Both the position numbers and the translations under genes were made by a program. A stretch of DNA of 64,000 nucleotides from Branchiostoma floridae (lineage: Eukaryota > Chordata > Leptocardii > Amphioxiformes > Branchiostomatidae), in contig NC_049986.1 in the NCBI RefSeq assembly GCF_000003815.2, positions 14,523,933 to 14,587,932 on the forward strand. The letters run 5' to 3'. Under the pieces are notes generated by a model. It saw only the letters and a list, made by a program, of their open reading frames with translations. It had not been told where the DNA came from and did no database searches. Each line of letters starts with the position of its first letter. The stretch's first letter is position 1. This document shows positions 1 to 12,764 of the stretch, one piece after another.

Positions 1-3000
1 CACCTAACTTTGCAAGGATGTGTGAATTGCTTTCTTCCTAGCCCACTGACCCAATATTACAAAAAAAATGGTAGAAATTGGTACATAATGGCAAAATGCT
101 GTTACCATTATTTACAAACGGTTAGAAGTATTCTGGTCCACATCGTGAATATTTCAAAGGTTCTGCACACCAGGGAAAATATTTAGAACGTTCTAAAAGC
201 ATTCAAAATATTTCCTAAGTATAAAATCTCCATATAATTCAAAACAATTGAAAACATTTGTAAATGATGACAATGGCAGTCCTCGCGGTGACTTGGATCG
301 ACTCTACCCTGTTTGGAAAATAATATTACATTTGCAATGTCTGAGGATGAGGTCATGATCAGCATCACAAGAACAATTAGGACAACATTTCTATTATTTT
401 AAGTACCTCTCCAAAACATCTTCATTGTTGTTCTGCCTGACAAGACATATACCTTGTCCTCAAACAGAACCAAGCAATCCATATTTCAAAAAACAGACAT
501 ATCTCATTATAATCTGTGATGCCTTTTATTGATTTCTGTGAGGAATTAAGGATGCAGTGATCCTGGTGTTAAAGAGAGCAATGGTAGGGTTGTGATATAA
601 TGTATTGTGATAGAAATGTTGCCCAGAATCGATACCCGTTACCATGGTTGTCCCATTAATTAAATATGTCTGATTAAGGTGGCAGGTCGTTCCAGCTCGA
701 ATGTCAATCGTCCCGCAGTCACGCGATGGGGAGGGGTGACCTACATTGACTAAGTTGTGCGGAGCATTTAGTACATCTCTGCTGCCTCGTGCTATGGCAG
801 ATCTGTGTTGTGATTTTTCATAGGCTTTGACACTGAGGAGAATACATAAAGCACGGCCAGGAAACTGCCTTATAGTTTAACACAACAGTTGTGTGGGCAG
901 AGTCAATATGTAACGCACGAGAGGTGTAATATAAATGAGTGGTTTGAGGTATCATTAAAGTATGCACTTTTCTAATTGGTCATATTACATGTGAGTTTTC
1001 TATTTTATGTTTCAGACCCACTGATTCATCTGATTGTATGTTTGTAATTGGGGTGTGTACTTTTTGGTCATGTAAGGAGACACACTAGAGAGACCAGATG
1101 CTCTCTTGTGTAGAAGCTTGCTGGGTTCTTTAACATAGTACCTGTTACAATGTCACACAATAAAGATCTTCATGTATGCTGTGACCACCACCTCATCATT
1201 AGCGGCTGTGCTGAACTGAATAACATTTTACAATACAGTATGATGGCGAGTGGCGCTGAGGTGGCCATTTACTTTTTATGTACAGGATGAATGGCCAACT
1301 CTCTTCCAACAGCCATCCCAATGGCTAACTCCCGTCCAACTACATTTAACGTTAGCGTGCAAATCAGCGCTCAGAGTCAGACAGTCAGGCTCCTACTGGT
1401 TTCATTTCCCTTCTCCAATCAATAACTAATTTTCTCAAAATCTGTGACAGCCAACGTCTCATGTTCTGAATATGATGACAAATTCAAACTAATGTGACCA
1501 TAACAACCGTGCAGAGACTCAATGTCAATGTCTAAACTGTGATAAAACCCTTCCCACTGTGCAGGTATTCTAATATACACCAGGTATGCTGAGAACTGCT
1601 AGGCAATGCCATACTTCTTTCTACATTGTAAGTGGAGTGCTTATTGTGTGTAGTGATTGCACTGTTTAAACTCAACAAGCTTATGGGCGTGAATTCCAAA
1701 CCAAATTGCGTTTTTATGATTTAGAAAAAATCCAGACACTGGCACGAGAAGTAACATTAATCCTTTAAGGGGAACATTAAGCAGCTGGTCCCTTGTTCAA
1801 GGACAGGCCCACATTCAGTGAACCAACCAAATGTTGTATTCATGTATAAAACAAGAAATCTTTTTTAAAAAGCTGTGCCTTGCCGCGTATTTTATGTTAT
1901 TTTGGTAAGTTAGACAAGATTCTACGCTTAAAAAATCCCGAGTTCCACATGTCGCCCCCCTCCCACCCAAGTTCCTACATGCGGAAAGCTTGGTCCTGAG
2001 TTATAAAGTCTTTTCTAACTTGGAAGAGACATGGCTGCCTGTCAACCAAACAAATAATAAGGTAAAAATAATCTATTCTTAATCAGGATCAGAGGGGATC
2101 ATCAGGGGATGTCTACAAGGGCAACTTAGGATTTTAGGATTTGGATCAGTTGTCTCAAAATGTAGTTAATGCCGGTTTAAGTTTATCTGTGGGGTAACCT
2201 ATATCCATTTTTATCGAAGACAGCGCATTTGGGGATACATGTATATAGTCAACGGGAACGGGTTTTAAGCTGTAACATTTTGAAAATACTGAAATTTGAT
2301 ACCATCGTTCGTCGACTTGATCTCCTAAACACCATGACTTTAAAAACAAAGGAAATAGGTTACGCGGTAGATAATGGTGAACTACAATGTAGCATTACCA
2401 CACTTAGACAGTGTTAGTATGCTGTTTTGAAGTTAAGCCTGGGAAAAAGCTAATGGATGAGTATGGATGTGATGCACTGTAGTGAGGTCCATCAAAACAG
2501 ACCTGAGTTAAGGAAGGTCATGTTTTGGGGAGCCCAGTGTTTCAAACAAAATGCTTCTCTTGCATTAACTGAATGTGTTATTCTGACATCACAGTCCCTG
2601 AAGGTCATGAAAAGTCATTGCAGTCTTCTCTAATCACATTTTTGCAATCATAATGAAATTCTCATGGGACCTGCTACTCTCCTCCCCAAATCTAAGCACA
2701 AACTATTAATTGTAGATTTAGAATTCATCCCTTGGCTGTTACATCAAAAGTCTGCTGCAGTTGCAGCAAATAAACTATGATTTGATTTTCATAGCCGCAC
2801 GCCAGTGGCCCTAATCCAGGTTATATAGGAAATCTATACCAGCCTCCCCTCAAGGAGCGGAGGTTCTGTCAAATAGACCGGACAGATCTGACAACTGAAG
2901 ACCCAGAAAAGGCAACTCAAGCAATATTGTGAAAACATTCAATGATATGGTGTATTTTTCTTTTTTTTCAGACAAAATCTTAACATCATTTGCAACTGAC

Positions 3001-5255
3001 CAGTAAACTAAGTCACAAATTCTCTTCGAACATTCAAAGGATAATATATTCTGTATATTTAACATGTTGGCTATAAATTAACAGAGATATATTTTTCACT
3101 TCAGTTGATTGTACTTCTCTTTCTGCTTCTTTAAATTTGATTTCAATTCCACAGATATTGCACTTCATCACACTTCAGAACAATATTGATACTGCAACAA
3201 TAAAAACATCAGATACTGGACAATATTAAGTCAGTAAACACAGTTAGTTCCTTTCACAGCATTACTCACTGGTTATGCTCTAAATCAATTATGTAATAAC
3301 AACATCAATGATACAGTAGAATCACATTATTCCAAAGACTCCATGACTGATCTAACGTACAGTTCAGCTCATTAGGGCCCTGCCCTTGACGAAAATCCAA
3401 GATCAGCTTTTGATAAGAAAGAAATAAACCATTTGTAAATAGATGGTCATCTTGACTCCATAGGAGTCAAAAAAGCTTTCTGGTAATTTACAAATGTACT
3501 TTTGGTTCCAAAGGCTGTCAGCTATCACAATGGACAAAGGATAACATTATTTGAAGTTTCAAGTTAATGAGCTGTACTTTGGGAAGAAGTTTCGAAACTC
3601 TCTATATATGTGGGATAGAAAAAAACATATTTTAGATTCTGCATTTAAATGATGACTATTCTGATTATCCTAACTAATTGTCACATTGTAATCTATCAAT
3701 TTGATAATCAACCAACCTATAACTGTAGTTGGAAAAATCCAATACACCTGTCAGTTTTTTACGTATGAAAAATCCAGGCTTTTCCTGCTGGTATTCGTGA
3801 TGTTTCCCTGATGACATGTTTGAGACATGGCTCTTAACATGACATCAAATAGAAGTGAAACAGACACAAAACTAGCCCACTGTTACACACTTACTACACT
3901 GCTCAAGGCTTGATATACATTACAATACAACTATCACAGAAATCACTTTCTTCAACAGACCACAATGATAATTAACAGCAAACGTCTATAATAATCATTA
4001 AATACATTTAATATTCCATTGTCTTGTTAAAATCCTTTTCTTCCAACATTGATATATTCACTTCTCTTCATGAAATATAAAGCAGGCACTAACATTGTAA
4101 CATACTATACTTTAACTTGCATCAATACAGCTAACTACATTGTATACCAAGACAAACAAATAAAGCACAGAATATTATTATTGTATTCCATTTGAGTACA
4201 GTTTAATCCTGCTTTAAGCAAGATCTGTGTTTGAAATTGAGCCATAAATTTTTCACAACAGACACATCTTGAAAGGCAGATATTTGTAAAACTCTGGTTA
4301 CATCAAAGTTTAACAGATTCATTCTGTATTCTGGAGACATTCAGTCTGAACCATTCTGCAAATGGATTCCTATCACATAATATACTTTACACGACTCTTT
4401 ATTACAAATACATAACGGTCTCTCTTATCTTTATTGCACAAAACTGTGATTTTTACACATTTTCACATTGATTTAGGATATGTATTACGGGTCTATATGC
4501 ACTGTACAGCCTTTTGTACACGTTATAAATCTCTGACACTCTCTACAGCAATTTGTCAGCCCTTTGTGACTACATGCACCCATCAATGACATCTGCAACA
4601 ACCTCTGCATTTCCCGTCAAGCCTGAACAAGCCTGATCTCTTGACTTTGACGTGCATGTACATGTATTTACATAACAACATTCTGCACATCTTTCTTTTG
4701 TCAAGTAGATAGCAAAGGGTTGCCATTCAAGGAAATACAGGGTGCACCAGCTAATATACATAATGTAGATCCATACAATGCAGCAGCATCACTCTGAAGG
4801 TGTGCCAAGGAAAAGGCGTCAGAACTATGTTTGGTAGAAATGACATAATGATGAACTGAGGCTTGTTGAATATCAGAACGGCATAATTGCTTGGACATAA
4901 AAATTTTGCTTTCCGACAAAATTTTCCTGTGAGAGACTCCTGTAAATTTGTCTTTTAGTTGTATGAATCTGAGTCAAACAAGGGCCATTTACTCGCAACA
5001 TCTAACATAATCACAGGCCTCTCAACAGTTCAACCGAAGATTTGTAGAGTGGCTATCAAGCTTTGAGTCCCTAACTGAGTGCACTGTGGCATTCATAGAA
5101 TAACAAAGGTAAAAAAAATCCACTGGTAACATTTAAGAATGAAATACTAAGCAGGATAAAAAGCTGGCTTGTTGGAAAGTACAATGATAGGTGCATCGTA
5201 ATAGTGGTCAAAGTACAAATGCTGCAGAATACCTTCTGGTAGAGCTTCTCCCATC
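1..5255. other. No exon seen; probable RABGAP1 intron and possible GPCR 3' region
   Basis: I find no conserved coding exon on either strand. It holds one MITE (2165-2397) and a weak foldback at 3357-3580 (ends GTACAG..AGCTCATTA and TAATGAGCTGTAC). The part nearest the GPCR, about 4.4-5.25 kb, may be its 3' UTR. Confidence 0.4.
2165..2397. mobile_element. MITE family A, copy 1
   Basis: This is a foldback element with ends like GGGGTAACCTATATCC and its complement GGAAATAGGTTACGC. It shares its ends with copies at 17109-17327 and 23726-23932. The outermost bases are TTAATGC..GCATTA. It has no coding capacity. Confidence 0.6.
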
Positions 5256-6467
5256 CTACACTTTTGGCACTGCTGTGAGGTTGAACGGGTCATTTCCGCG
5301 TCGAGTGCACTTATTACACGCGCTGATCACGAGATTCTTCAAACCTTGTCGAAAGGCACTGTTCGATATGCTGTAGATGATGCAGTTGAAGAAGCTGTTG
5401 CTGATCCCGAGCCACGACAAGCCGAACCGGACGATGGGGTTGAGTTTCATCCCCATTCCCGACTGCACGACACGCACGATCGTGTATGGCAACCACGAGA
5501 CGTAGAAAGCAGTGATGACCGTGAACAGCATCATTGCGGCTCTGCGCTCGTGGTGGCTGCGAGACTGGGACTCGCAGTTTGGGGTTTCCTGCGACTCGCG
5601 ACTGGACCCTTTCCGGTACATGGACTCGCCACGGGAGTTGGTCTGGTGCTTGGCCTTGGTCGTGTACGAGGTCGGGTAGTGGTCGCTCTCGCTCTGGAAG
5701 CGCGTCTCGAGCTCCCGGACCTTCCCGATCTCCTTGGAGTGGTGTCGGCAGATCTTGAAGATGTGGTAGTACGTGAAGCACATGATGACCGAGGCAGGCA
5801 GGTACAAGATGCAGATGATGAATATGGTGAAGTATATGTCGGTGGCCCATGACTGGACCTCGCACTGGAAGGCCTCCATGTCGTAAGTGCTGGTACCCCA
5901 GCCGATCAGGATGGGAAAGCAGATGCAGATGGAGAAGACCCATGCGAAGATGATGCAGATGCGAGTGTTGCGCATGGACATGATGGCCTGGTAGTTGAGG
6001 GGCTTGATGATGGCAATGTACCGGTCAATACTGATGGCTGCCAGGTTGGCGATGGACACGCTGGTCAGCATGGACACAAAGTAGCTGTAGACAAGGCAGG
6101 AAGTGGAGCTGTACGGGCCGAGCTGGTGGAAGGTGACCATCACAGGGAAGATGCAGGTGAAGCCGACAGCGAGGTCTGAGATGGCCAACGTCTGGATGAA
6201 GATACTCATGGTGTTGCGCAGGGAGGGCTCGTACTGGTACACCACGATGACGATAACGTTGCCGATGATGATCAGTATGGTGACGATCAGCATCAGCACT
6301 CCTTCGATCAGGTCCACCACCAGGAGAGCACCTGGTGCCTCCTCCACACAGTTCGTGAAGTAATCCGTGAAATTCCCTGCTGTCTGACAGTTGTATGCCC
6401 CAGCCGTCATGTTCCACTCTCCGTCGGGAAACGGCACCAGGGCACTGTCGTTGGGTTGGGCCGTCAT
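5256..6467 (-). CDS. GPR21/52: Class A GPCR, GPR21/GPR52 group, single exon
   Basis: This is an intact 403-residue rhodopsin-family receptor in the plasma membrane. The N-terminus has three N-glycosylation sequons (N6, N19, N32). Visible landmarks are N70 (TM1), D98 (TM2), the C124-C202 disulfide pair, DRY at 148-150, W176 (TM4), P224 (TM5), WLP at 325-327 (TM6) and N361-xxx-Y365 in TM7, where the usual NPxxY proline is Cys. The TM5 end CFTYYHIFKIC and the TM7 stretch SNSFFNCIIYS closely resemble vertebrate GPR21 and GPR52, which also lack introns. GPR52 is known for high basal Gs coupling; that activity is inferred here. The third intracellular loop, about 241-307, is longer than I recall for the vertebrate proteins. 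C384 and C387 could be palmitoylated. Candidate poly(A) signals on this strand lie near 4398 and 4430. The gene appears to lie in a RABGAP1 intron on the same strand. Confidence 0.93.
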   Translation of the reverse strand: MTAQPNDSALVPFPDGEWNMTAGAYNCQTAGNFTDYFTNCVEEAPGALLVVDLIEGVLMLIVTILIIIGNVIVIVVYQYEPSLRNTMSIFIQTLAISDLAVGFTCIFPVMVTFHQLGPYSSTSCLVYSYFVSMLTSVSIANLAAISIDRYIAIIKPLNYQAIMSMRNTRICIIFAWVFSICICFPILIGWGTSTYDMEAFQCEVQSWATDIYFTIFIICILYLPASVIMCFTYYHIFKICRHHSKEIGKVRELETRFQSESDHYPTSYTTKAKHQTNSRGESMYRKGSSRESQETPNCESQSRSHHERRAAMMLFTVITAFYVSWLPYTIVRVVQSGMGMKLNPIVRFGLSWLGISNSFFNCIIYSISNSAFRQGLKNLVISACNKCTRRGNDPFNLTAVPKV

Positions 6468-7189
6468 TGTTCTGCACTTTTTGTCTCAAAAGACACGGAC
6501 AAAACTGGCAGCGTTTGTGTCCATAGCTCAGGGCATAAACGATGTGTCTCCAATGAGATGATTCCACTGCAAGTGTCTGTCTGCAATCAGTGAAGCAGTC
6601 ACATTTTTCATCTTGCCTTTCACAATTCCTGAGCTTACAACCTTTCCTCGCCCTATAGCTTCTAACTGTTGGATGGATGGGGCAGGAAAATATGACTCCT
6701 ATTTGACTCTGTCGGAAGCCTCTGTTTTTTTTCCAGAAAAGTTCTGCTGGTTACTATTAGCAAACAGCTCAGGCAACAAAATTCATTGCACGGCTTTGGG
6801 GTGCCTCGAGAGACCGCTCAACAAAATCCATCAAAGCACTGTTCGTTGAATGTCTGAATGAAGCAGCACTTGCATCGATTCATGGTCCGGGAGCAGTTAC
6901 CCTTCCGGCATCTTCTAAGCAAAAACCTGGTATGGCCTGGTAGGATCAAAATTCTCTCTACGGCACATACCCCATACCAAACAGCCTTTCTCTGCAACTC
7001 AAAATCTCCTGAGGTAGACCGTACTCACAGTGCACCCGAATCCTACCGTTCCCTCCTCAGAACTTTGCGAGTAACGTCGGGAGCTCGTTTTCTGCGTCCG
7101 CTCCCCTCCAGTCGGCACGGCAAATGCTCAGTCAAATCACCCGTGGTCTACCCATTACCTCATATCCCGGCAGCGCCAAGTGCAGCGGG

Positions 7190-7240
7190 GAAAAAATTAT
7201 GCAAATCCTGGCCTGTCATTGGTGCACGTGAATCATTACT
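7190..7240. promoter_or_regulatory. Octamer, inverted CCAAT and E-box cluster upstream of the GPCR
   Basis: About 0.75 kb upstream of the receptor start codon lie a perfect POU octamer ATGCAAAT (7199-7206), an inverted CCAAT box ATTGG (7218-7222) and a palindromic E-box CACGTG (7225-7230) within 32 bp. The surrounding 6.9-7.3 kb is more GC-rich than its flanks. A promoter or proximal enhancer for the receptor is plausible, but no transcription start can be seen. Confidence 0.35.
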
Positions 7241-8596
7241 GGGAGGGAAGAATGGCGCCACCTCCTTGTTAAACATCGTGGTATGAATAATTGTCAGAGC
7301 GTTATCTCCCAGTAACAGAGAGGGGTGGAATATCTGAGTCTTCAGATGGTTAGACACAACTGCACATCATGCAAATGAACTTTTCTCGGTATTCGGGAAT
7401 GGTTCTCATTGCCCAGATGTCAGTGGTTTATTAATATTGATCACTTCTAAAAATAGCGTCACGCACCGGCGTGGCAGCATCAATAATATATGTGGCCCTC
7501 ATCACCTACATACCAATCCTACCTAGTTCATGCAAGCCTTGATTCCTAGAACTCTGGCAAGGCTGAACGGTGTTGAGACAATAGAAACCGTGCGTGAGAA
7601 TTGTTTTGTCAAGGCTCAGGTACTGACAAAAGGCAGTGAAGGCTGGGCAATCAATGAAGCCACAGCAAACAAGGTAATTATATTCAGGAGATTTAATATG
7701 CACTCAACATTTCCCCATGAGACTCTATTAAAAGCTGAAGCTCTGCTCAAGCTTTGTTGCTCCCAGGGGACCAGGGTAATTGTTTCTTTGGCTCTTTCCC
7801 TACTTGCGCTACAGTCTATAGTCACACGGTGTGTGGGGGCGCTAGGAACTACATTCTATGACTATATGCTATGCTAGTGTACATTATACTGGTTTTGTTG
7901 GGTTGGACTTCTTCTCTTTAGGCAGTGGAAGACGAATTTACCCACTTCTTTTATAATGTGTGGGTTCTTTGATTTTAATAGTAGGATTGATTTTTCATCG
8001 TCAGGAATAGTTGGAAAGTAAGCGTGTATGTTGGATACACTCATAAATAGTTGGTTTGTAGTTTAGTCAGCCAGACCATATTGAGCTTAATGTTTCGTGG
8101 TTTTCATACAACATTTCATTGGCACCAAGTTCAGCAAACTAATAATTTCAAGGAAGTTAGGAAATTTTCCTCACCATTAAAGTTTAATGTTAAATGTCTC
8201 CAGTGTTACCATGGGGTGTCGAAAGGAGGATTCTTATTGAATACATCAATTTGTAACAAAACAAAATTCAGCTATCAAAATTCTACCCTGGGAGACCTTA
8301 CTGAAAATTGGGAAGAAGACATATTATAGATCATCTCTCCACTGCTCCTAACTGGACAAATCCATCTGTATTTTGTTACTGCATTGAAAGCAGAGCATAA
8401 TGAAGAGTGATTCCTAAATGTGCCTGTTTCTTTTGGTTTATGATTTTGATAAATATACAAAAATTATGGACAGTCCAAGCTTGGAGAAAATTTCTTCTTG
8501 AAGAAATATTTCTCAATATCTATTGTCATCTGAAATTTGCAGTACTAACGTTAGTACTGGTAGTACATGTAGACTTCCTCCAAAATAGAAAAGCTC

Positions 8597-8619
8597 ACAC
8601 ACACACACACACACACACA
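8597..8619. repeat. (CA)n microsatellite
   Basis: An uninterrupted CA dinucleotide run of about 11 units. Confidence 0.9.
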
Positions 8620-8876
8620 TGAACACAGTCTCTTTTAGCTTGAGTTATCAAGTTCATACATCAATATTCGCCACACATCTCAGCTCATTACAAGTCTGGC
8701 ATTCCTCAGCATTACCTTCCACCAGCACCCATTTGTCTACGTGACCCAGTAACCCCTGCCCTCTGTGGTTCCAGTTTAAACTCAGATTTATTCTCAGGTG
8801 CCAGATTACTTCTAGGGGATAACAATGTGTAACACTACCTGATACAGAACATTTCTGTACATTTGTAGTATAGTCA

Positions 8877-9172
8877 CCAAAAAGCAGTTACTCAAGCAAC
8901 TAGATATGATTTTGGAAATGGTCAGACGTTTCAGACAGCCATCCAGTGTCTTTCATCAGTGACACTGGAGAAATCTTGCTGGAGAGAGTTATTAGAATTT
9001 ATATATCCCAGCTGTGAATTGATATGCAATAGAGGTCTAGTTGGATAGGAGGTTTATCCTAACTATGAATTGACATGCGAAAATGGGAAGACAAATTTTT
9101 AGTGGTCCAAACCTTCTGACTGTTTCCAAAATCATATCCAGTTGCTTGAATGAGTAACTGCTTTTTGGTGTA
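8877..9172. mobile_element. Foldback element family B, copy 1
   Basis: The left arm is AAAAAGCAGTTACTCAAGCA followed by ACTAGATATGATTTTGGAAA. The right arm is its complement, TTTCCAAAATCATATCCAGT then TGCTTGAATGAGTAACTGC. The loop holds a shorter hairpin, GTGTCTTTCATCAGTGACAC. It is related to the copy at 31159-31293. Confidence 0.75.
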
Positions 9173-9179
9173 TCTTATC

Positions 9180-11500
9180 ACCTAGATGTCTGACCTTTAT
9201 CGAGTACATTACAATCAGTTTCCGTGTACTAATCAGAAGCACCCACTAAATTCAGAGGAAATGATGGTTGCACCAAAGACTGAGGGTAAACAAAAACAAT
9301 GTGGAAATACCCACACACACAGACAGCCAAAACTATACAACCATTTTTCAAGCCTTCTTGCCTTTAACCATTTCTTATAACCTTTATTAATGCAATTTCT
9401 TTTTCAAACATTCTTGTGCAGAAGGACATAATTATCTGGGAAAGGGCTTGCTCAACAAACTCTGTTACAATAAAATTTCAAAACATACATAAGTCACAGT
9501 CAGGGTGCAGTAACTCTATCCATTTACTGCCATGATCAGAATGTAAATTCCACTGCCTTTTTTATGTGATGACCAGGGAATCTGACAGGATGCTGTACCC
9601 GTCAGTAAAAATTGCTGGAGCATTCACATAAACGTACAGAAATTGGAACCCTTTAACCTGTTCACCCCTGTTAAATTTGAGATATTCAACTATTACAGTT
9701 GCTTTGACTGGCATGCGGACCATGTTCACACCAGACAAGGCTGGGCATTCACAAAGATTACTGGGCCCTGTATGGAGGAAACATTCATCGACTTTATGGC
9801 AAAAAGGTGTGACGAGAATAAAGAAACGCAAAAGGTTCCCACCTGCATATAAAAACGACCTTATTTCATGGTCTGAAAACTGTAAACCAGGTCGTACTCA
9901 TAAGGGGCAGCTATCATTGCTAACCTGCTGGTAGTGGTGGGTACATTTTAGTTAATAACGTTGTCAGGACCCCCTCCACCATTCAAGGATCCCTTTACAC
10001 ATGTAATTTAAAAACTAAATAAATCATGTGACCTACTGACAAAGGAGACTTTTCTAAACTATTGTAGACTTTTTTTGGCTAATATTTCATTTGTTAACAA
10101 ATGAGATCATATATAAGCAACTTCATCATCAAAATCAAGTTGACGTTATCTGTGTGGTCCTGAGATACAGGTACATTTGTATATCAAACACTCCAAGTTT
10201 TATCAAATGCAGCTTTTAGATAATGGACAATGTCTTAATGTTTTAAGTACTATTTCGGCTTTTTCCACGTTTTACGTATTGCTTGAAGGTGTGATCATAT
10301 CTACAAAGCTGTTTCCAAGAAACACATTAGTCATTTCCAGTTGCTGACAGCTGGAGTGCTGCATTGCAGTCAGACATCCATTACAAGTCCTCTACTCATT
10401 CATCATCAAACTGATGGGCGGGTCTCATTCCCTGAAGTAATATTTTTGCAAGCAAATACATTTTGAAACATAGGACTGATTGGGACCAAACTTTTTGCTA
10501 TACTGGAGCTGACATCTTCATGTTTTATACTGCTGTATTGTATCATATTTTAACTATTATATCATATTTTATCTTTTTATTACTCCCCTACTTGTTAGCA
10601 TTTTACTTGTTATATTGCATCTCTCAATGGGCCTTATTTGCTGTGAACTTTGCAAGAAGCTTCAGAGTCAAGAGAAAAGAAACCTTGCTTCTCCATGAAA
10701 ATCTAATAACCAATTTCCATCAGTCTCAGTTTTTCCCACAAAGCATTATATTCTCACATGGGCAATGCTCATCCTCTGTTGCATGTATTTAGATACAAGG
10801 ATATATGGAAAATCAGATGAGAATTTTAATGGGTAATAGCACAGTGCATTAAAAGGTACTCTAAGCTTAAGGAGCTTGAGGTTCAATTGGCTCAATCTAC
10901 AGCTACATGTCTCCTCAAAAACATCTTATTTCAAAGCTTTAGATGCAACATTATTGATTTTTAGACAGAGTTTTGAGTTTACTTGCATCATAAGGGTGCT
11001 CTGGAGGGAGCTGTACTTGAATATGTATTACTTGACACACTGGTCCAGAAGAGAGGATATTTGGTCTCTTAAGAGCCTCTGTTCTCGATGAGCGACAGAT
11101 TGGGAACACGCTGATGAAGAGGGATATGCACAATCCATATTTCCCACCGACTAGTGAAGACATAGAGGACATGATATCCACACCAAGGTGTACAGACACC
11201 TTCTAGAAATGGGGATTGGTTTGGGGGATTATCCTTAAACCGATGGACCATTGAGACCAACTTACAATCATATAAATATCTCTGCCAAACCAATCATAAC
11301 CCCATATTTGCTGGAAAGGTCTAAAAATCAAAAACAGTGGACACATGATCTACCTGTGACCTCTGACACATATATGAAGGAAGTACAATGTATTACTGTG
11401 ACCTGGTTAGGAAAAAAAACCCTGATTACTAGTACTGTTATCATGAAATATCACCATCATTGTAACTAATACTACCAGCACTTGTACTTCCCATTCCTCC
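9180..11500. other. No gene or clear element seen
   Basis: This is AT-rich sequence with only short unrelated open frames. The open frame at 10463-10792 is hydrophobic (YHILTIISYFIFLLLPYLLA) but reflects a T-rich tract and has no family features I know. Confidence 0.3.
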
Positions 11501-11510
11501 CTACCGACTT

Positions 11511-11660
11511 AGTGAAACTACCAGAGGGGCGAGTAGAACAGAAAGAAACAACATGCCGCCACCCGGGATTGAACCTGGGCCGGCAGATCACAAATCGAAC
11601 ATGCAAGCCGTTCGGCGAAAAGGCTTAAGCCGTTAGGCGTCTTCGGTTTAGCAGTCCTTG
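11511..11660 (-). mobile_element. tRNA-derived SINE, copy 1
   Basis: On the minus strand this carries a perfect B-box-like GGTTCAATCCC (11565-11575) and a decayed A-box part, with TGCCGGCCCAGG between them. It continues into GGGTGGCGGCATGTTGTTTC. A second copy lies 118 bp away in the same orientation. It is not a functional tRNA: the cloverleaf is incomplete. Confidence 0.6.
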
Positions 11661-11778
11661 AATACCACTGTTACATTACTCCCCCTTTTCTTGTCAAGAT
11701 TCGTCCTCGAATCTCCGAGTTCGATTTCCCTGTGTGGCACATATCTAGCTTGTTACTCACAGGGTCGACATGGGAACC

Positions 11779-11930
11779 AGTGAAACGACCAAAGGGGCGA
11801 GTAGAACAGAAAGAAACAACATGCCGCCACCCGCGATCGAACCCACGCCGGCAGATCACAAATCGAACGTGCAAACCGTTTAACCAAAAGGCTTAAGCCG
11901 TTAGGCGTCTTCGGTTTAGCGGTCCTTGAA
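11779..11930 (-). mobile_element. tRNA-derived SINE, copy 2
   Basis: Same structure as 11511-11660. The A-box-like TTGGTTAAACGGTTT is better kept here, and the B-box-like GGTTCGATCGC lies at 11833-11843. The two copies share the outer flank CGAGTAGAACAGAAAGAAAC. Confidence 0.6.
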
Positions 11931-12547
11931 CTGTTACATAAGCACCACTGTTACATAAGCACCACTGACTTTACCGGGTACGTAGCATATGCTTCATGTC
12001 AACCTGTGACTACATGCCATAACCAGAGTCTTCCATCATGCTATTTTTGTGTCACAGCTCCAAATTTCACCTGTTCTAACTCAACATTCACCAAGCTTAC
12101 ATGAAGCACTGCTGAGTGTCATGCTTACCACATCTTACAGGACACTTCTATTCTTAGTGTCATGTTTCTTCTTTAGCTAGATGCATCAAATTTGTCATGG
12201 TAAGAATTCAGTATAAGCTGAAAGGATCTGAGGGGGGAAAACACATGTTTTACTCACTTCATAAAAAGTAATTGATAATAGGGGATTTTACAACTTACAA
12301 CACCCATTCGTTTTGTAAAAGTAATCAATATGGGGTTTTACAACCTATGGTACACCCTTTTCTTTAGGCAACCAGTTCATAAAACATTCATGAATCAAAT
12401 ATTTATTACCTTCACCTGAACCTTTCAAATGATCTTAAAAATTCTTCCTTTTTCTCCCTCTGACTGATATGGCTAAAGAGGATGTCTTTTGCTATTTAAG
12501 CTTACACAAAACCAAGGAGGTTGACAAAACATAAAAATGACAAAACA

Positions 12548-12764
12548 TACTGTAAATACAGAAACTTTCGCAGTGGATTAAAGTTTGCGGTTTTCACGGT
12601 GGCCGCTTCACTGCGAATTTAAAACCACCGCGGACATTTTTCCATGGCAGTAAGAGACTACAGTGCATGGTGCTATGGTACCGCAAACTTAAAACCACCT
12701 CGAAAAGTCCTTTTTCTTGCTTCCGCGAAATTAAATCCCCGCAAACTTAAATGCATTTACAGTA
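12548..12764. mobile_element. MITE family C, copy 1
   Basis: The ends are TACTGTAAATACAGAAAC and TTAAATGCATTTACAGTA, flanked by TA as in Tc1/mariner-type elements. The inside has repeated GCGAA.TTAAAACCACCGCG motifs. There are three more copies in the window. Confidence 0.75.

Larger units (their letters stand above)
6600..8870. other. GPCR upstream region, no exon seen
   Basis: This stretch holds the GPCR leader and candidate promoter (6.5-7.3 kb), then AT-rich unique-looking sequence. A (CA)n run lies at 8597-8619. The open frames here are not recognisable proteins. Confidence 0.35.

Noticed and set aside
5314-6567. Long open frames overlapping the GPCR in other frames and on the plus strand
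   Set aside because: They are shadows of the GC-rich receptor exon; only the 403-codon minus frame has membrane segments and GPCR motifs.
10463-10792. Hydrophobic 109-codon frame, considered as a membrane protein
   Set aside because: Composition follows a T-rich tract; no conserved motif, no splice partners.
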